Source: Campylobacter concisus (lineage in GTDB: Bacteria > Campylobacterota > Campylobacteria > Campylobacterales > Campylobacteraceae). Taken from it: DNA of 64,000 nt. Position numbers and translations under genes: made by a program. The stretch is from contig NZ_CP060705.1 in assembly GCF_003048835.2 (NCBI RefSeq), positions 992,001-1,056,000 of the forward strand, written 5' to 3'. The notes under the pieces are model-generated. The model was not told the DNA's origin, did not search any database, and worked only from the letters and a program-made list of their open reading frames with translations. Shown piece by piece: positions 19,639 through 28,212 of this stretch. How positions within the stretch are numbered: the first letter of the stretch is position 1; each line of letters begins with the position of its first letter.

Positions 19639-20541
19639 TTGGTTATAGCGATCGATCTTGGCTCAAACACCTTTCGCGTGGCACTTATAAAAAAAGAGCA
19701 AAATGGCTTTGGTAACGAGCAAATTTATGAAAAGATAGTTGGAGCTGCAAGGGGCTTAAACGAAAGTGGCAAGATAGGCTTGGAGGCTAAAAATAGGCTT
19801 TTTGAAGCGATAGTGGAGGCTAAAAGCAAATTTGACTTTACTAAATTTAAATGTGTGGCAGTTGCGACTGAAGCTTTTAGAGTGGCATCGAATAGCGAAG
19901 AAATTTTTAGCGAGATAAGAGAGAAATTTGGCATAAATTTTCATATCATTGATGGGCAAGCTGAAGCAAAACTTACATTTTTAGGCGTGCAAAATGCCTT
20001 AAGAAAGCTTGGCATAAATGATAAATTTAGCCTGATCGACATCGGCGGTGCAAGCTCCGAGATAGGCGAAGATGGAAAATTTATAAGCTTTAAATTTGGC
20101 ATCATCACCTTTTACGAGAGGTTTAAAACGCTTGATCTGATGCAAGAAAATGCAAAAATTTATACAAAAGAGGCAAGTGAATTTCTAACAAGTCTTGACA
20201 ATAGACTTATCGTTCTAACTTCTGGTGTGCCGACCACTATCGCAGCACTAAAGCTTGGGTTAAACTACGAGAGCTATGATCCAAAAAAAGTGAGTGGATA
20301 TGAGCTTAAAAATGGCGATCTTGCTTGGTTTGTAAATGAGCTTTTAAAGATGGATGACAAAAGCGCTGACGTGGCGGTTGGAAGAAGCAGAAAGTATCCG
20401 CTCATCGCTGGGACACTGCTCTTAAAAGAGCTACTAAGCGGGCAAGAAGCGAAATTTATAGTTATCGACGATGGGCTTAGAGAGGGCGTTGGAGCGGCTT
20501 ATTTAAAAGGCATATTTCAAGAAATTATCACAAAATTTTAG
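19639..20541 (+). CDS. Ppx/GppA-family exopolyphosphatase/pppGpp phosphatase
   Basis: 300 residues. The TTG start has an AAGGAT site 6 bases upstream and begins the actin-like phosphate-1 motif VIAIDLGSNTFRVAL. The phosphate-2 motif SLIDIGGASSEI is near 130-142, and LTSGVPTTIAALKLGL is present. It lacks the C-terminal HD-like domain of long Ppx proteins, so it is the short ASKHA-only form. It hydrolyses polyphosphate or pppGpp. ppk lies 30 kb away on the same strand. Confidence 0.88.
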   Translation: MVIAIDLGSNTFRVALIKKEQNGFGNEQIYEKIVGAARGLNESGKIGLEAKNRLFEAIVEAKSKFDFTKFKCVAVATEAFRVASNSEEIFSEIREKFGINFHIIDGQAEAKLTFLGVQNALRKLGINDKFSLIDIGGASSEIGEDGKFISFKFGIITFYERFKTLDLMQENAKIYTKEASEFLTSLDNRLIVLTSGVPTTIAALKLGLNYESYDPKKVSGYELKNGDLAWFVNELLKMDDKSADVAVGRSRKYPLIAGTLLLKELLSGQEAKFIVIDDGLREGVGAAYLKGIFQEIITKF

Positions 20542-20571
20542 TTATGATTTCAAAAATTTAAAGGAGAGAAA

Positions 20572-21003
20572 ATGAGTATAAGAGAGCAAATTTTAGCTGA
20601 TATAAAAGAGGCCATGAAAGCAAAAGATGAGTTTAAAAGGGACACTTTAAGAACGCTAAATGCAGCACTTAAGCAAGTTGAAGTCGACCAAAGGATCGAG
20701 ATGACCGACGAGGTCGTGCTCCCACTACTTCAAAAAGAGATCAAAAAAAGGGCTGACTCGGTTGAGCTCTATCTAAAAGGAGCAAGAGAGGATCTAGCCA
20801 AAAAAGAGCAAAGCGAGATTGAGCTTATCAAAGCATATCTGCCAGCTCAGCTAAGCGATGATGAACTAAAAGAGAAGATCAAAAGTATCATTGAAAAGGT
20901 TGGTAAAAATTTAGGTGCTGTGATGAAAATGGCAAAAGATGAGATCGGAGCGAGCGCTGAAGCAAAACGCATAAGCATGATCGCAAAAGAGCTTTTGGGT
21001 TAA
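20572..21003 (+). CDS. YqeY-family protein (GatB/Yqey tail domain)
   Basis: 143 residues, almost entirely helical. The family pattern MSIREQILADIKEAMKAKDE is at the start, with KQVEVDQRIEMTDE and a C-terminal GatB-tail-like region (GKNLGAVMKMAKDEIGA). The homologous tail of GatB helps position tRNA in amidotransferases; the role of free YqeY is not settled. It sits 30 bases after the ppx-like gene with a GGAGAG site. Confidence 0.88.
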   Translation: MSIREQILADIKEAMKAKDEFKRDTLRTLNAALKQVEVDQRIEMTDEVVLPLLQKEIKKRADSVELYLKGAREDLAKKEQSEIELIKAYLPAQLSDDELKEKIKSIIEKVGKNLGAVMKMAKDEIGASAEAKRISMIAKELLG

Positions 21004-21014
21004 AAACCAAATAG

Positions 21015-21042
21015 ACCCATGCAAATTTTCGCATGGGTTTTA
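21015..21042 (+). terminator. Rho-independent terminator after the YqeY gene
   Basis: ACCCATGC and GCATGGGT form a perfect 8-bp stem with an 8-base loop followed by TTTTAAAA, 11 bases after the stop codon. Confidence 0.75.
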
Positions 21043-21150
21043 AAAGCTATAGTTAAATTTTATACGCTACAAAAGTATTTCATTTATTTTTAAATTTTAA
21101 AAAAGCTACTTTGAAAAATAAAATAAATTTACATATTTTTTTAAAAAACC

Positions 21151-21179
21151 TTGACAAATGGCATTAAAGTCTATATAAT
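21151..21179 (+). promoter_or_regulatory. Consensus sigma-70 promoter of the tRNA-Gln/tRNA-fMet unit
   Basis: TTGACA (21151-21156) and TATAAT (21174-21179) match both consensus hexamers exactly and are separated by 17 bases. Transcription would start about 10 bases before tRNA-Gln. Exact -35 boxes are rare in Campylobacter protein genes, which fits a strong stable-RNA promoter. Confidence 0.85.
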
Positions 21180-21197
21180 TACAACTCTTAAAAACAT

Positions 21198-21272
21198 TGG
21201 GGTATCGCCAAGCGGTAAGGCAACTGGTTTTGGTCCAGTCATTCAGAGGTTCGAATCCTCTTACCCCATCCA
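21198..21272 (+). tRNA. tRNA-Gln (TTG)
   Basis: A complete cloverleaf of 75 bases including encoded CCA. The acceptor arms are TGGGGTA and TACCCCA. The anticodon loop TTTTGGT gives TTG, and the T arm contains GGTTCGAATCC. It is first in the tRNA unit. Confidence 0.95.
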
Positions 21273-21299
21273 CCTTTAAAAATCCCAAATAACTCTTAT

Positions 21300-21380
<81 letters not shown>

Positions 21381-21421
21381 GATTTTATCGGCACTACGAG
21401 CCACTTTTTAAAACACTTAAA

Positions 21422-22294
21422 TTAAACTGAAATTGAATTTAGTAAAATTTCGATAGTTTCTTGAGATTTTTTGACGTTTGCAGTAATGTATTTTTGAGTT
21501 GTAATTATATTTGTATGCCCTAGAGTAAAAGATACTTGCTCGATAGGAATTTTAAGATAATTAATTGAGTAAGTACCTATTAAATGCCTAATATCGTGTA
21601 ATCTTATCTTTGGTAGATTATTTCTTTTAAGAAGTGAAGCCCAGCTTTTACGTAAATCTTTAAATTTATCATCAGTCATAGGATTGATAAAGACATAATC
21701 ATTTAGACGTTTTTGCTCTTTAGCTACTATATACCTTTTATAAAGCCTAGTATATAGCTCATCGCTCATCTTGTAGATCATATCCCTTTTTGCCTTATTG
21801 ATCTTAAAAGGGATAGTATAAGTTCTTGTTTTAAAATTTATATCACTAAATTTAAGGCTTAATACTTCATTTTTACGCCTACCGTGAAGTAAGAAAAAGA
21901 ATATATCAGAATTATCATCAGTGTTTTCGCAAATAGCTTTTATAAAGCGTTTTTGAATAGCTATTGAATAATCAAAATATCTCTTATTGTCAAATTTTGG
22001 GAGCTCGATAAAATCACAAGGATTTTTATTTATTAGCTCCAGTTTTATACCAAGCTTAAAAATTACTTTAAGCTTAGCAACAATATTTTTAATTGTCTTT
22101 ATCTTGTAATCTTGTTTGATAAGATCATTGCAAAACTTTTGAATATCGATGAAATTTATCTCTTTTATATCTCTTAAGCCAAGAGAGTTTTTAAAATGCT
22201 TGTTGTAGGTAGCTATATCACTTCTAAGAGTAGAAGGGCTCAAGATAAGCTCATAGTAGCTAATATAGTTATCAAAAAGATCATTTAAACACAT
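21422..22294 (-). CDS. Prophage tyrosine integrase
   Basis: 290 residues. A SAM-like N-terminal core-binding domain is at about 1-95. The catalytic domain has Arg140 in LHGRRKNEVLSL, the H-x-x-R box LHDIRH (His233, Arg236), GHT (259-261) and the nucleophile Tyr269 in TTQKYI. All expected residues are present. The gene ends 41 bases from attL, the usual place for a tRNA-targeting integrase, and starts just after the rep stop codon, so it may be coupled to Rep translation. Many filamentous phages borrow XerCD instead; this one has its own enzyme. Confidence 0.93.
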   Translation of the reverse strand: MCLNDLFDNYISYYELILSPSTLRSDIATYNKHFKNSLGLRDIKEINFIDIQKFCNDLIKQDYKIKTIKNIVAKLKVIFKLGIKLELINKNPCDFIELPKFDNKRYFDYSIAIQKRFIKAICENTDDNSDIFFFLLHGRRKNEVLSLKFSDINFKTRTYTIPFKINKAKRDMIYKMSDELYTRLYKRYIVAKEQKRLNDYVFINPMTDDKFKDLRKSWASLLKRNNLPKIRLHDIRHLIGTYSINYLKIPIEQVSFTLGHTNIITTQKYITANVKKSQETIEILLNSISV

Positions 22295-22296
22295 TT

Positions 22297-23637
22297 TTAA
22301 AACTCATTACAAATCAAAAATCTATCTACAAAACTATCAATGTCAGGGGCATTTAGATCGTGCTTTTCGTGATAGCGCGTAAAATTGTCTAAATTTCTAT
22401 CGAACATTAAATTTTCAACATAAGCCAAATGTTGAACATTGACATCACCACCCAAGCTTTGATAGTAATTTAATAGCTCGTAATCTCGCATTTTACTTAC
22501 TGGCTTAACTCTTTTTTCGGTCTTAAATAATTCATCGCAAATTTTTAAAATTTGCCTTTGTTTTAAAGTGCTACCAAAATTCTTTATATCATCGCTTGCA
22601 TCTTCATCGACTTTATTATTTATCTTAAGCCTATCGTAAAAATTCATTAGCCTACCACCAATGTAATGCTCCAACCTACCATTTAAATAAATGATCTCTT
22701 CTTTGTTGAAAGGCAAATTTATGTAAATATAATCATCTTTTTTATTCCACTCTATCAATGCCCTATGATCGTTTGTTAGGTCATTTAAGTGATAAAAGTC
22801 TTGCATTGAGCTAATAAAATTTATCTTCCTATACACCCATAAAGGCACTTTAGTGCGTGAGCTTAGAAAACGCCTAACCTTATGCTTTACATACCACGCC
22901 GAAAGCTCATCAAAATCCTGCGTTTCTTTTAAGTTGATGAAAGTTTTTTGAATATATTTCATTACATAGCCACTAGGATTATTAATTGAAGTTTGAAAGC
23001 CGTTTAATTCGCCGTTTTTCTCTTGCTCGCTTGTAATAGCATTTGTTTTTAAATTTTGCGGGGCGTAAAAGATATTTGTATAAATTCTTTTCATAAAATC
23101 CAAAGTGTAAGCTGGAACGTAAAATAAAGCGTGGATATGTGGCACGCCATCTTTTTTGTGTGGCTCAAAGCATCTTATATAACTTCGATCTATTTTTTTA
23201 AATCTTCTTGAATATCGCATAATAAACAAATGCCATTGATAATTAAGAACAGCCACTAAATCAGAAATAGACAAAGCAACGGCATTTTTAGCCTTATATT
23301 TAACTTCATTAGGCAGATATTTATAATCAATAGGCTTAAATTTAGAGTAATCGCCACTTAAAGCACCCCTAAAACACCCATTTAATGTAATAGTTAAAAA
23401 TACTGGCACTTGAAAATTATCAATCGCAAATGAGCTAAACACATTAACGCGGTTCGAAACTTCAGCGTAATATTTGGGGCTAAAGTTTGCTGACATTGAA
23501 ATATCAAGCAAATTTTTAACCTGCCCTAAGCTATTGACAAAAGAAAAAGAGCGCATATACTCCCTTTGACTATCAAGCTTTTCTTGACAAAGCTCTACAT
23601 CAAAGGGCGAAACACCGTATAAATTCTTTGCTCGCAT
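22297..23637 (-). CDS. Rolling-circle replication initiator (HUH endonuclease, YxxxY type)
   Basis: 446 residues from the ATG at 23637. An in-frame GTG 6 bases earlier is too close to the AAGGA site. Motif 1 is FLTITLNG (80-87), motif 2 is the metal-binding VPHIHALF (His167, His169), and motif 3 is GYVMKYI with two tyrosines, Tyr224 and Tyr228, spaced as YxxxY. This two-tyrosine pattern belongs to the phiX174 A/P2 A superfamily of nicking enzymes. It should nick the phage origin, which I place in the hairpin island directly upstream. It replaces pII of Ff phages. Confidence 0.88.
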   Translation of the reverse strand: MRAKNLYGVSPFDVELCQEKLDSQREYMRSFSFVNSLGQVKNLLDISMSANFSPKYYAEVSNRVNVFSSFAIDNFQVPVFLTITLNGCFRGALSGDYSKFKPIDYKYLPNEVKYKAKNAVALSISDLVAVLNYQWHLFIMRYSRRFKKIDRSYIRCFEPHKKDGVPHIHALFYVPAYTLDFMKRIYTNIFYAPQNLKTNAITSEQEKNGELNGFQTSINNPSGYVMKYIQKTFINLKETQDFDELSAWYVKHKVRRFLSSRTKVPLWVYRKINFISSMQDFYHLNDLTNDHRALIEWNKKDDYIYINLPFNKEEIIYLNGRLEHYIGGRLMNFYDRLKINNKVDEDASDDIKNFGSTLKQRQILKICDELFKTEKRVKPVSKMRDYELLNYYQSLGGDVNVQHLAYVENLMFDRNLDNFTRYHEKHDLNAPDIDSFVDRFLICNEF

Positions 23638-23639
23638 AG

Positions 23640-23868
23640 TCACTTCCTTAAAGGTAACAATTTTTTATTAATTTGACAAGAGCCACCATTTGGCGGACTT
23701 CGTCCGCACAAATGGTTGGCTTTTTGGCTGCGCCAAAACACACTTAGGCGAAAGGGGGCTTTTATGACCCCAGCTGGCTCGTTTGTTGCACGGCTCGAAA
23801 AGGCTGGACGAACTAAAAAGCTTATTACTCGCCTTTTGCAGGGGGAAAGCCCCTGCACCCCTTTAAAC
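23640..23868. other. Hairpin-rich intergenic island, likely phage replication origin/packaging region
   Basis: 229 bases between the secretin and rep genes hold three strong stem-loops: 23682-23720 (a near-perfect stem with TTC loop around GCGGAC/GTCCGC), 23722-23738 (TTTTGGC-TGC-GCCAAAA) and 23837-23857 (TGCAGGGG-GAAAG-CCCCTGCA). By hand count 33 of 60 bases in 23701-23760 and 30 of 60 in 23761-23820 are G or C, far above the neighbouring genes. Filamentous phages keep plus- and minus-strand origins and the packaging hairpin in such an intergenic region. Confidence 0.7.
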
Positions 23869-23874
23869 TTATAA
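23764..23874 (+). CDS. Possible 36-residue ORF inside the origin island
   Basis: ATG at 23764 with AGGGGG 7 bases upstream reads 36 codons to TAA: a Thr-Pro-Ala-Gly-Ser start, then basic (RLEKAGRTKKLITRLL). It opposes the direction of the phage structural genes and overlaps the last hairpin. It may be a chance frame in structured DNA. I recognise no homologue. Confidence 0.25.
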   Translation: MTPAGSFVARLEKAGRTKKLITRLLQGESPCTPLNL

Positions 23875-25011
23875 AATTTGAATTGTGAGAGTTAAAACAG
23901 AGTTTATCTCGCTGTCTTGCTCTACTGAAAAAAGATACTTAAGAAGCCAAATATCTTTAAGGATAGGAACGCCGTTACGTTGCTTAGCAATAGTTTTTTT
24001 GTTGATGCCACTAAGCACAAGAACGTCGCCACGCTTTAAAGAATACGAACTTTTAAGCTCTTTCTTTGAAACAATGGGAGTAAGTGATGAACTTTGAGAA
24101 AGGATATCTTCTAAAATGAGATGTAGATCGAAATCAATATGATCGGATAAAATTATAGGTTTTAAATTTATCTTTAAACCAATGTCTTTATATTCATAGC
24201 TATCCGTTTTTTGGTAATTAACGTTTGATATATCAGTTTTTGAAACAAGATAAGGGATATTTTGGACAGAACTAAAATAAACTTCTGTGTGATTTTTAGC
24301 TGTCAAGACTGGCGAAGATATAATTTTTGTAATGCCGTTTGTATCAAGAAAATTTAGTATGCCAAAGAATGCGCTATCATCGTTTTTAATGACGTTTGAA
24401 TTAGTAATGTAAGGGGAAGTAATTAAATTTATGTAATAGGCTAAATCACCGTGATTAAGTGGCTTAAGCAAGCCTTGTAAATTTGTACCTAAATCTTTTA
24501 TATCTTTTAAATTTGTTTCGGTAATTGTAAGCTTAAATGTTACTTGCTCTAAGCTTTTATCTATCTTAGCGATAGCGTATTTAACTTGATCGAAAATATA
24601 ATCATCAGCTCTAAAGAAAACAGAATTTGAAGCGGTCGCATAGGTAGCATTTAAGTCAAACTGGCTTAAAATTTTATTGACATCTTCAACAACGTAATTT
24701 TTTAGATCGATACGCCTAAGATCATAATCAGGCAATTTTTGAGAGCTTACGTAGTAGAAATTATCTTTTTTATATAAGTATAAATTCTTTGCTTCAAGCA
24801 TCTTTCTAAACATCGAGATCGTTATCTTAACTTCGTCTTGATAGATAAAGTAGTATTCGCCTTGATGAATGCTCTCATCTGTAACAATAGCTATATTATT
24901 AGCCTTGCTGGTAAGACGTGCGAAATCTAGCAAATCAGTGTAAATTTCAGCAGAAAAAAGGCTATTTAATAGCAGACACGGAAGAATTAGAAATTTGATT
25001 AAACTTTTCAT
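23869..25011 (-). CDS. Phage secretin (pIV-like outer-membrane export channel)
   Basis: 380 residues from the ATG at 25011, which has an AAAGGTG site and begins the signal peptide MKSLIKFLILPCLLLNSLFS. A longer in-frame start adds 24 residues ahead of the signal peptide and is unlikely. The N0/N1-like domains are at about 25-180. The secretin domain follows, with IISSPVLTAKNHTEVYF (about 245-261) and a C-terminal GDVLVLSGINKKT and PILKDIWLLKYLF. It lets virions leave through the outer membrane. The gene begins 50 bases inside the 3' end of zot. Confidence 0.88.
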   Translation of the reverse strand: MKSLIKFLILPCLLLNSLFSAEIYTDLLDFARLTSKANNIAIVTDESIHQGEYYFIYQDEVKITISMFRKMLEAKNLYLYKKDNFYYVSSQKLPDYDLRRIDLKNYVVEDVNKILSQFDLNATYATASNSVFFRADDYIFDQVKYAIAKIDKSLEQVTFKLTITETNLKDIKDLGTNLQGLLKPLNHGDLAYYINLITSPYITNSNVIKNDDSAFFGILNFLDTNGITKIISSPVLTAKNHTEVYFSSVQNIPYLVSKTDISNVNYQKTDSYEYKDIGLKINLKPIILSDHIDFDLHLILEDILSQSSSLTPIVSKKELKSSYSLKRGDVLVLSGINKKTIAKQRNGVPILKDIWLLKYLFSVEQDSEINSVLTLTIQIL

Positions 25012-26086
25012 CGGAAACACCTTTGTTATTTTTTTGTAAATTTTGAAAAACTGGCTTGTCAAATACATAGTAGTATTTAACAAGCTCGTGAGATTTTGGC
25101 TCGAAATAAAAATATAATGGGGTATGCGTTGAAGAAATGTAAGAAATCAATGACAATGGGTATAAATGGTAATCATCGCTAAAATGGCAATTATTATTAA
25201 GGCAGGTAATATCATAAATGTAAATTTCAGGTAATTCAATATTATTATTTTTAGGCTTTTTGTTATCATAAAATAAGCTGGAGCTGGCTGGAGTTTGAGA
25301 AGCTGGAACGTGAATTTTTTCAAAGGCTGGGATATTTTCATCAACAGGCTTTTCAACTTCAAACATTGACATAACAATAAAATAAAAATAAAGTAAAAGC
25401 AAAACAAGAACTAATACAGCTAAAAAGAAATAGAAGCGAACAAATGATTTTTTATTTGAGCTTTGCCCTGAATGATAAAGATTAAATACTTCTTGAAGAA
25501 ATGGAATATTTATAATTTCTAGTTGATCTTTTTTATATAGTCTAAAGCTGGCATATACTTCATAACGAAATTTTTTTGAAAATAATCTTCGAGAGCTATC
25601 AACAGCCCTATAAAATTTCTCGGCTATGCGTTTGTATTCATTATTTACGAGCGTTAGATCTTGAGTAATTAAATAGATATCTTGATATAAATGCCTATGA
25701 TACGTAAGCCACCATACTAAAATTTCATCTTTTTTATCTTTAAAGAAGTTGTGGCACTCGTCAAGGACGAATACACAACCAAATAAATTTAACTCTTTGG
25801 CTTTCTCATTTACTTCGTTATCGGTCGCACCAGTTTTATAAAGAGCGTATAAATTTCTTAAGCCTAAATAAAATTCATCAAAATCAAACTTCTTAAATTT
25901 ATCAGATAACTCAAACTTAAATTCATTAATATTAGTGTAGCAATATGAATAATTAGGCTTTTCTTTAGGTTTAACAAATTTAGTTAAAAATGTCTTCTTA
26001 GGCTCATAAAGAAAAAGCCTATATATCATAAAGACAGCGTAATAAGTTTTACCGCTTCCAGGGTTGCCAACTAAATACGTAATCAT
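24962..26086 (-). CDS. zot: Zot/pI phage assembly ATPase (zonula occludens toxin family)
   Basis: 374 residues. Walker A GNPGSGKT is at 7-14 and Walker B VFVLDE at 105-110, followed by CHNFF and a conserved RHLYQDIYLITQD strand. A single membrane helix is at about 217-240 (FFLAVLVLVLLLLYFYFIV), with a periplasmic C-terminus of about 130 residues. In filamentous phages this protein drives virion extrusion. In Vibrio cholerae and C. concisus the same family is reported to affect epithelial tight junctions. No FCIGRL-like peptide is obvious to me in the C-terminus. It follows the pVI-like gene by 2 bases. Confidence 0.93.
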   Translation of the reverse strand: MITYLVGNPGSGKTYYAVFMIYRLFLYEPKKTFLTKFVKPKEKPNYSYCYTNINEFKFELSDKFKKFDFDEFYLGLRNLYALYKTGATDNEVNEKAKELNLFGCVFVLDECHNFFKDKKDEILVWWLTYHRHLYQDIYLITQDLTLVNNEYKRIAEKFYRAVDSSRRLFSKKFRYEVYASFRLYKKDQLEIINIPFLQEVFNLYHSGQSSNKKSFVRFYFFLAVLVLVLLLLYFYFIVMSMFEVEKPVDENIPAFEKIHVPASQTPASSSLFYDNKKPKNNNIELPEIYIYDITCLNNNCHFSDDYHLYPLSLISYISSTHTPLYFYFEPKSHELVKYYYVFDKPVFQNLQKNNKGVSDEKFNQISNSSVSAIK

Positions 26087-26088
26087 CT

Positions 26089-26505
26089 TTATAACTTCGC
26101 AATAATAAAAGAAAGTAAAGTATCTCTAGCGTTTTTAAACACAAAAATGCCAATTTTAGTAGCATAGATCACAAAAAAACTAAGAAGAACGGGCGAAAAG
26201 ATAGCAAAAACATCACAAAGAGCATTCCAAGCGCCAAGAGATTTTAAAACCATCATAGAAGTAGTTACGATCTTATCATTGCCAATGGAGAGATTATTAA
26301 TATAATCAACAATATAATTAAATTTAGTATAGATGAAATTTAAGATAACCAATACAGCAGCAACGTAAGCAAGTATTGAAGCAAATAAAAGCCCATTTAT
26401 AATAACCATTTTTGCAAAGGTTATTCCACGAAGAACAAAATCAACAACCTTACCCCATTTAAAGAAACCAAATAAATTAACAATCATTGCGATAATAGCT
26501 GGCAT
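26089..26505 (-). CDS. Phage minor coat/membrane protein (pVI-like)
   Basis: 138 residues with three or four hydrophobic segments (about 25-58, 80-100 and 101-125). A small hydrophobic protein directly before the Zot/pI gene occupies the position of gene VI in Ff and CTX-type phages. It would cap the virion end together with pIII. Identification is by size, topology and place; the sequence itself gives no motif. Confidence 0.7.
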   Translation of the reverse strand: MPAIIAMIVNLFGFFKWGKVVDFVLRGITFAKMVIINGLLFASILAYVAAVLVILNFIYTKFNYIVDYINNLSIGNDKIVTTSMMVLKSLGAWNALCDVFAIFSPVLLSFFVIYATKIGIFVFKNARDTLLSFIIAKL

Positions 26506-26516
26506 ATATTACCCCT

Positions 26517-27950
26517 TTAAAAAATAAATAAAAAAAGCTTAATAGTGACTATTAAGAACAAAACAAAAAACACTACATAAAAGAAATAATAAAGCGTTTG
26601 AGAAGCTGGAGCAATAACCTTACAAATATCAAAAGTTATATCTTTTCTAAAATAAGAAAAATCAACATTATAAGTTAAAGGGCAAGTGTTAGGAATAGCG
26701 CTTTGATTAAATTTCATCAAACCACCATCTTTAATTTTAGAAATAGTATCATTTAAACTATTCTTAAAATCTTGTGCTTGTGAAATGACACTATCCAAAG
26801 CATCTTTAAAATTTGAATTAAATTTATCAGAGTCCTTTTTAAGATCAACATAATCTAATTTTTGAGCTACAGCATCATCGCCCTTACCTTCTTCACCTTT
26901 GCCGTCTTCTTTACCGTTGCCGTTATAATTTGGATTTGGCTTCGTTTCTACACCAGTCCCACCGCCACCGCTAGAACCATTACCAGCAGAGCCACCACTA
27001 TTATTATTTGAAGAGTTGCCACTCTCTCCGCTAGAGTTGTTTGAGTTTTCATTATTGTCCTTTTTATCAGGATTTGAATTATCTTTGTCTTTGTCAGGTT
27101 TAGGATTATCTTTATCTTTATCGCTTGAATTTGTAGAATTGTTATCATTTTTCTTATCTTTGTCTTTGTCAGGGTTTTTATCATCTCGTTGCTTAAAATA
27201 AATTTGACGACCAGATTTACAACTTCCCAAAACAAAACCTGGACTATCATGATCGTAAAGAAGAACACCAGGGTCATAAGTTGAACCAAAACCAGAGCAA
27301 GCACAACGCATTATTTGATCAACACTTAAAGCATTAGAGCAATCAACGCAACCGCCTTGAGCTGTGCCATTTGGATAGCCAAATTTATTTAAATCTTTAT
27401 CTGAGCAATCAACATAACAAAGATTATTTTCAGTATCCCAAGACTGACCAGCTGGACAAGCTGGAACACATTGTTTTAAAGAAGTATTAAAATTCTCGCC
27501 AGCATTACAAGTAGTAAATTTTGAAAGAAAATAGCGCTCAAGATAAGAAAAAGTTATTTTTCTAAAATCACCCTGTCCAACATATTTTTCATATTCATCA
27601 GAACAACCAAGATTATCATCCTTATCAAACTGACAATAAGTATATTGTTTTTGGAAAGAAGGATTATAAAAAAATAAATAATCATTTTTAAAATCAGCAC
27701 GAAAACCAGACCAAGAAATACCTAAAGAATAATTAAAACCGAAATAGGTTGGGGAAGTAGTTTGAAAAACATCATTATCTATTTTAATAAAATTATTAGA
27801 TAAAAAAGAAGCATTAACAGAAGGTAAAGAACCAGCATAAAAATCTAAAGATGTATTTCGAAACCCAGAAAGACCACGTCCTGTATTTTCAGAAAAACCA
27901 AAAGAGCTTAACAAGCTAAGCAGACAAAAAAGTTTTAAAAGAAATTTCAT
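26517..27950 (-). CDS. Phage receptor-binding minor coat protein (pIII-like)
   Basis: 477 residues. A signal peptide (MKFLLKLFCLLSLLSSFGFS) is followed by an aromatic and cysteine-rich N-terminal domain with many Cys in 125-245 (for example CNAGENF, CVPACPAGQ, CYVDCSD). A long low-complexity linker of Asp, Lys, Asn, Ser and Gly lies at about 255-355. A C-terminal domain ends in a membrane anchor (YYFFYVVFFVLFLIVTIKLF). This is the plan of pIII: receptor domains, flexible linker, anchor. The Cys cluster suggests disulfide-bonded adsorption modules. The host receptor is unknown. Confidence 0.8.
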   Translation of the reverse strand: MKFLLKLFCLLSLLSSFGFSENTGRGLSGFRNTSLDFYAGSLPSVNASFLSNNFIKIDNDVFQTTSPTYFGFNYSLGISWSGFRADFKNDYLFFYNPSFQKQYTYCQFDKDDNLGCSDEYEKYVGQGDFRKITFSYLERYFLSKFTTCNAGENFNTSLKQCVPACPAGQSWDTENNLCYVDCSDKDLNKFGYPNGTAQGGCVDCSNALSVDQIMRCACSGFGSTYDPGVLLYDHDSPGFVLGSCKSGRQIYFKQRDDKNPDKDKDKKNDNNSTNSSDKDKDNPKPDKDKDNSNPDKKDNNENSNNSSGESGNSSNNNSGGSAGNGSSGGGGTGVETKPNPNYNGNGKEDGKGEEGKGDDAVAQKLDYVDLKKDSDKFNSNFKDALDSVISQAQDFKNSLNDTISKIKDGGLMKFNQSAIPNTCPLTYNVDFSYFRKDITFDICKVIAPASQTLYYFFYVVFFVLFLIVTIKLFLFIF

Positions 27951-27959
27951 AAGAAATCC

Positions 27960-28079
27960 TTAAAAAGCCTTTTTTGTAAATAAGACTAAGCCAGCGCAAA
28001 TCGGCAGAGTTAAGATCATAAACCAAACAAATATAGAAAAGAAGTAGTCAAAAGCTGGGACACCTATAACACTAAACAT
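27960..28079 (-). CDS. Tiny phage membrane protein 1 (39 residues)
   Basis: ATG at 28079 to TAA at 27960. The product begins MFSVIGVPAFDYFFSIFVWF and continues with one or two hydrophobic stretches to a KKAF end. The AAAAAAGGTGTTTAA ribosome site is strong. It sits between the coat and pIII genes, like genes VII and IX of Ff phages. It is assigned by size, hydrophobicity and place. Confidence 0.6.
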   Translation of the reverse strand: MFSVIGVPAFDYFFSIFVWFMILTLPICAGLVLFTKKAF

Positions 28080-28092
28080 TTAAACACCTTTT

Positions 28093-28212
28093 TTAAATTT
28101 TGGATAGAACTATAAAAATAAACATACAGAGCAAGAAACCGCACAATGCCCCAGTTAGGGACATCAAGAAGTTATATTGCTCTAATGTTAAATTTAGATA
28201 GACTTTATCCAT
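28093..28212 (-). CDS. Tiny phage membrane protein 2 (39 residues)
   Basis: ATG at 28212 to TAA at 28093. The product begins MDKVYLNLTLEQYNFLMSLT and contains a single membrane helix (LCGFLLCMFIFIVL). AGGATAT stands upstream. The next tiny gene starts 13 bases after its stop. It is probably a pVII/pIX-like minor coat protein. Confidence 0.6.
   Translation of the reverse strand: MDKVYLNLTLEQYNFLMSLTGALCGFLLCMFIFIVLSKI

Noticed and set aside
21106..21288. 60-residue ORF over tRNA-Gln
   Set aside because: It overlaps the promoter and the tRNA on the opposite strand and reads a translated tRNA.
23640..23858. 72-residue minus-strand ORF in the origin island
   Set aside because: It runs through the strong hairpins, has an implausible composition and no ribosome site; the DNA structure explains the open frame better.
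27016..27201. 61-residue Leu/Ser-rich plus-strand ORF
   Set aside because: It is a shadow of the low-complexity linker of the pIII-like protein.
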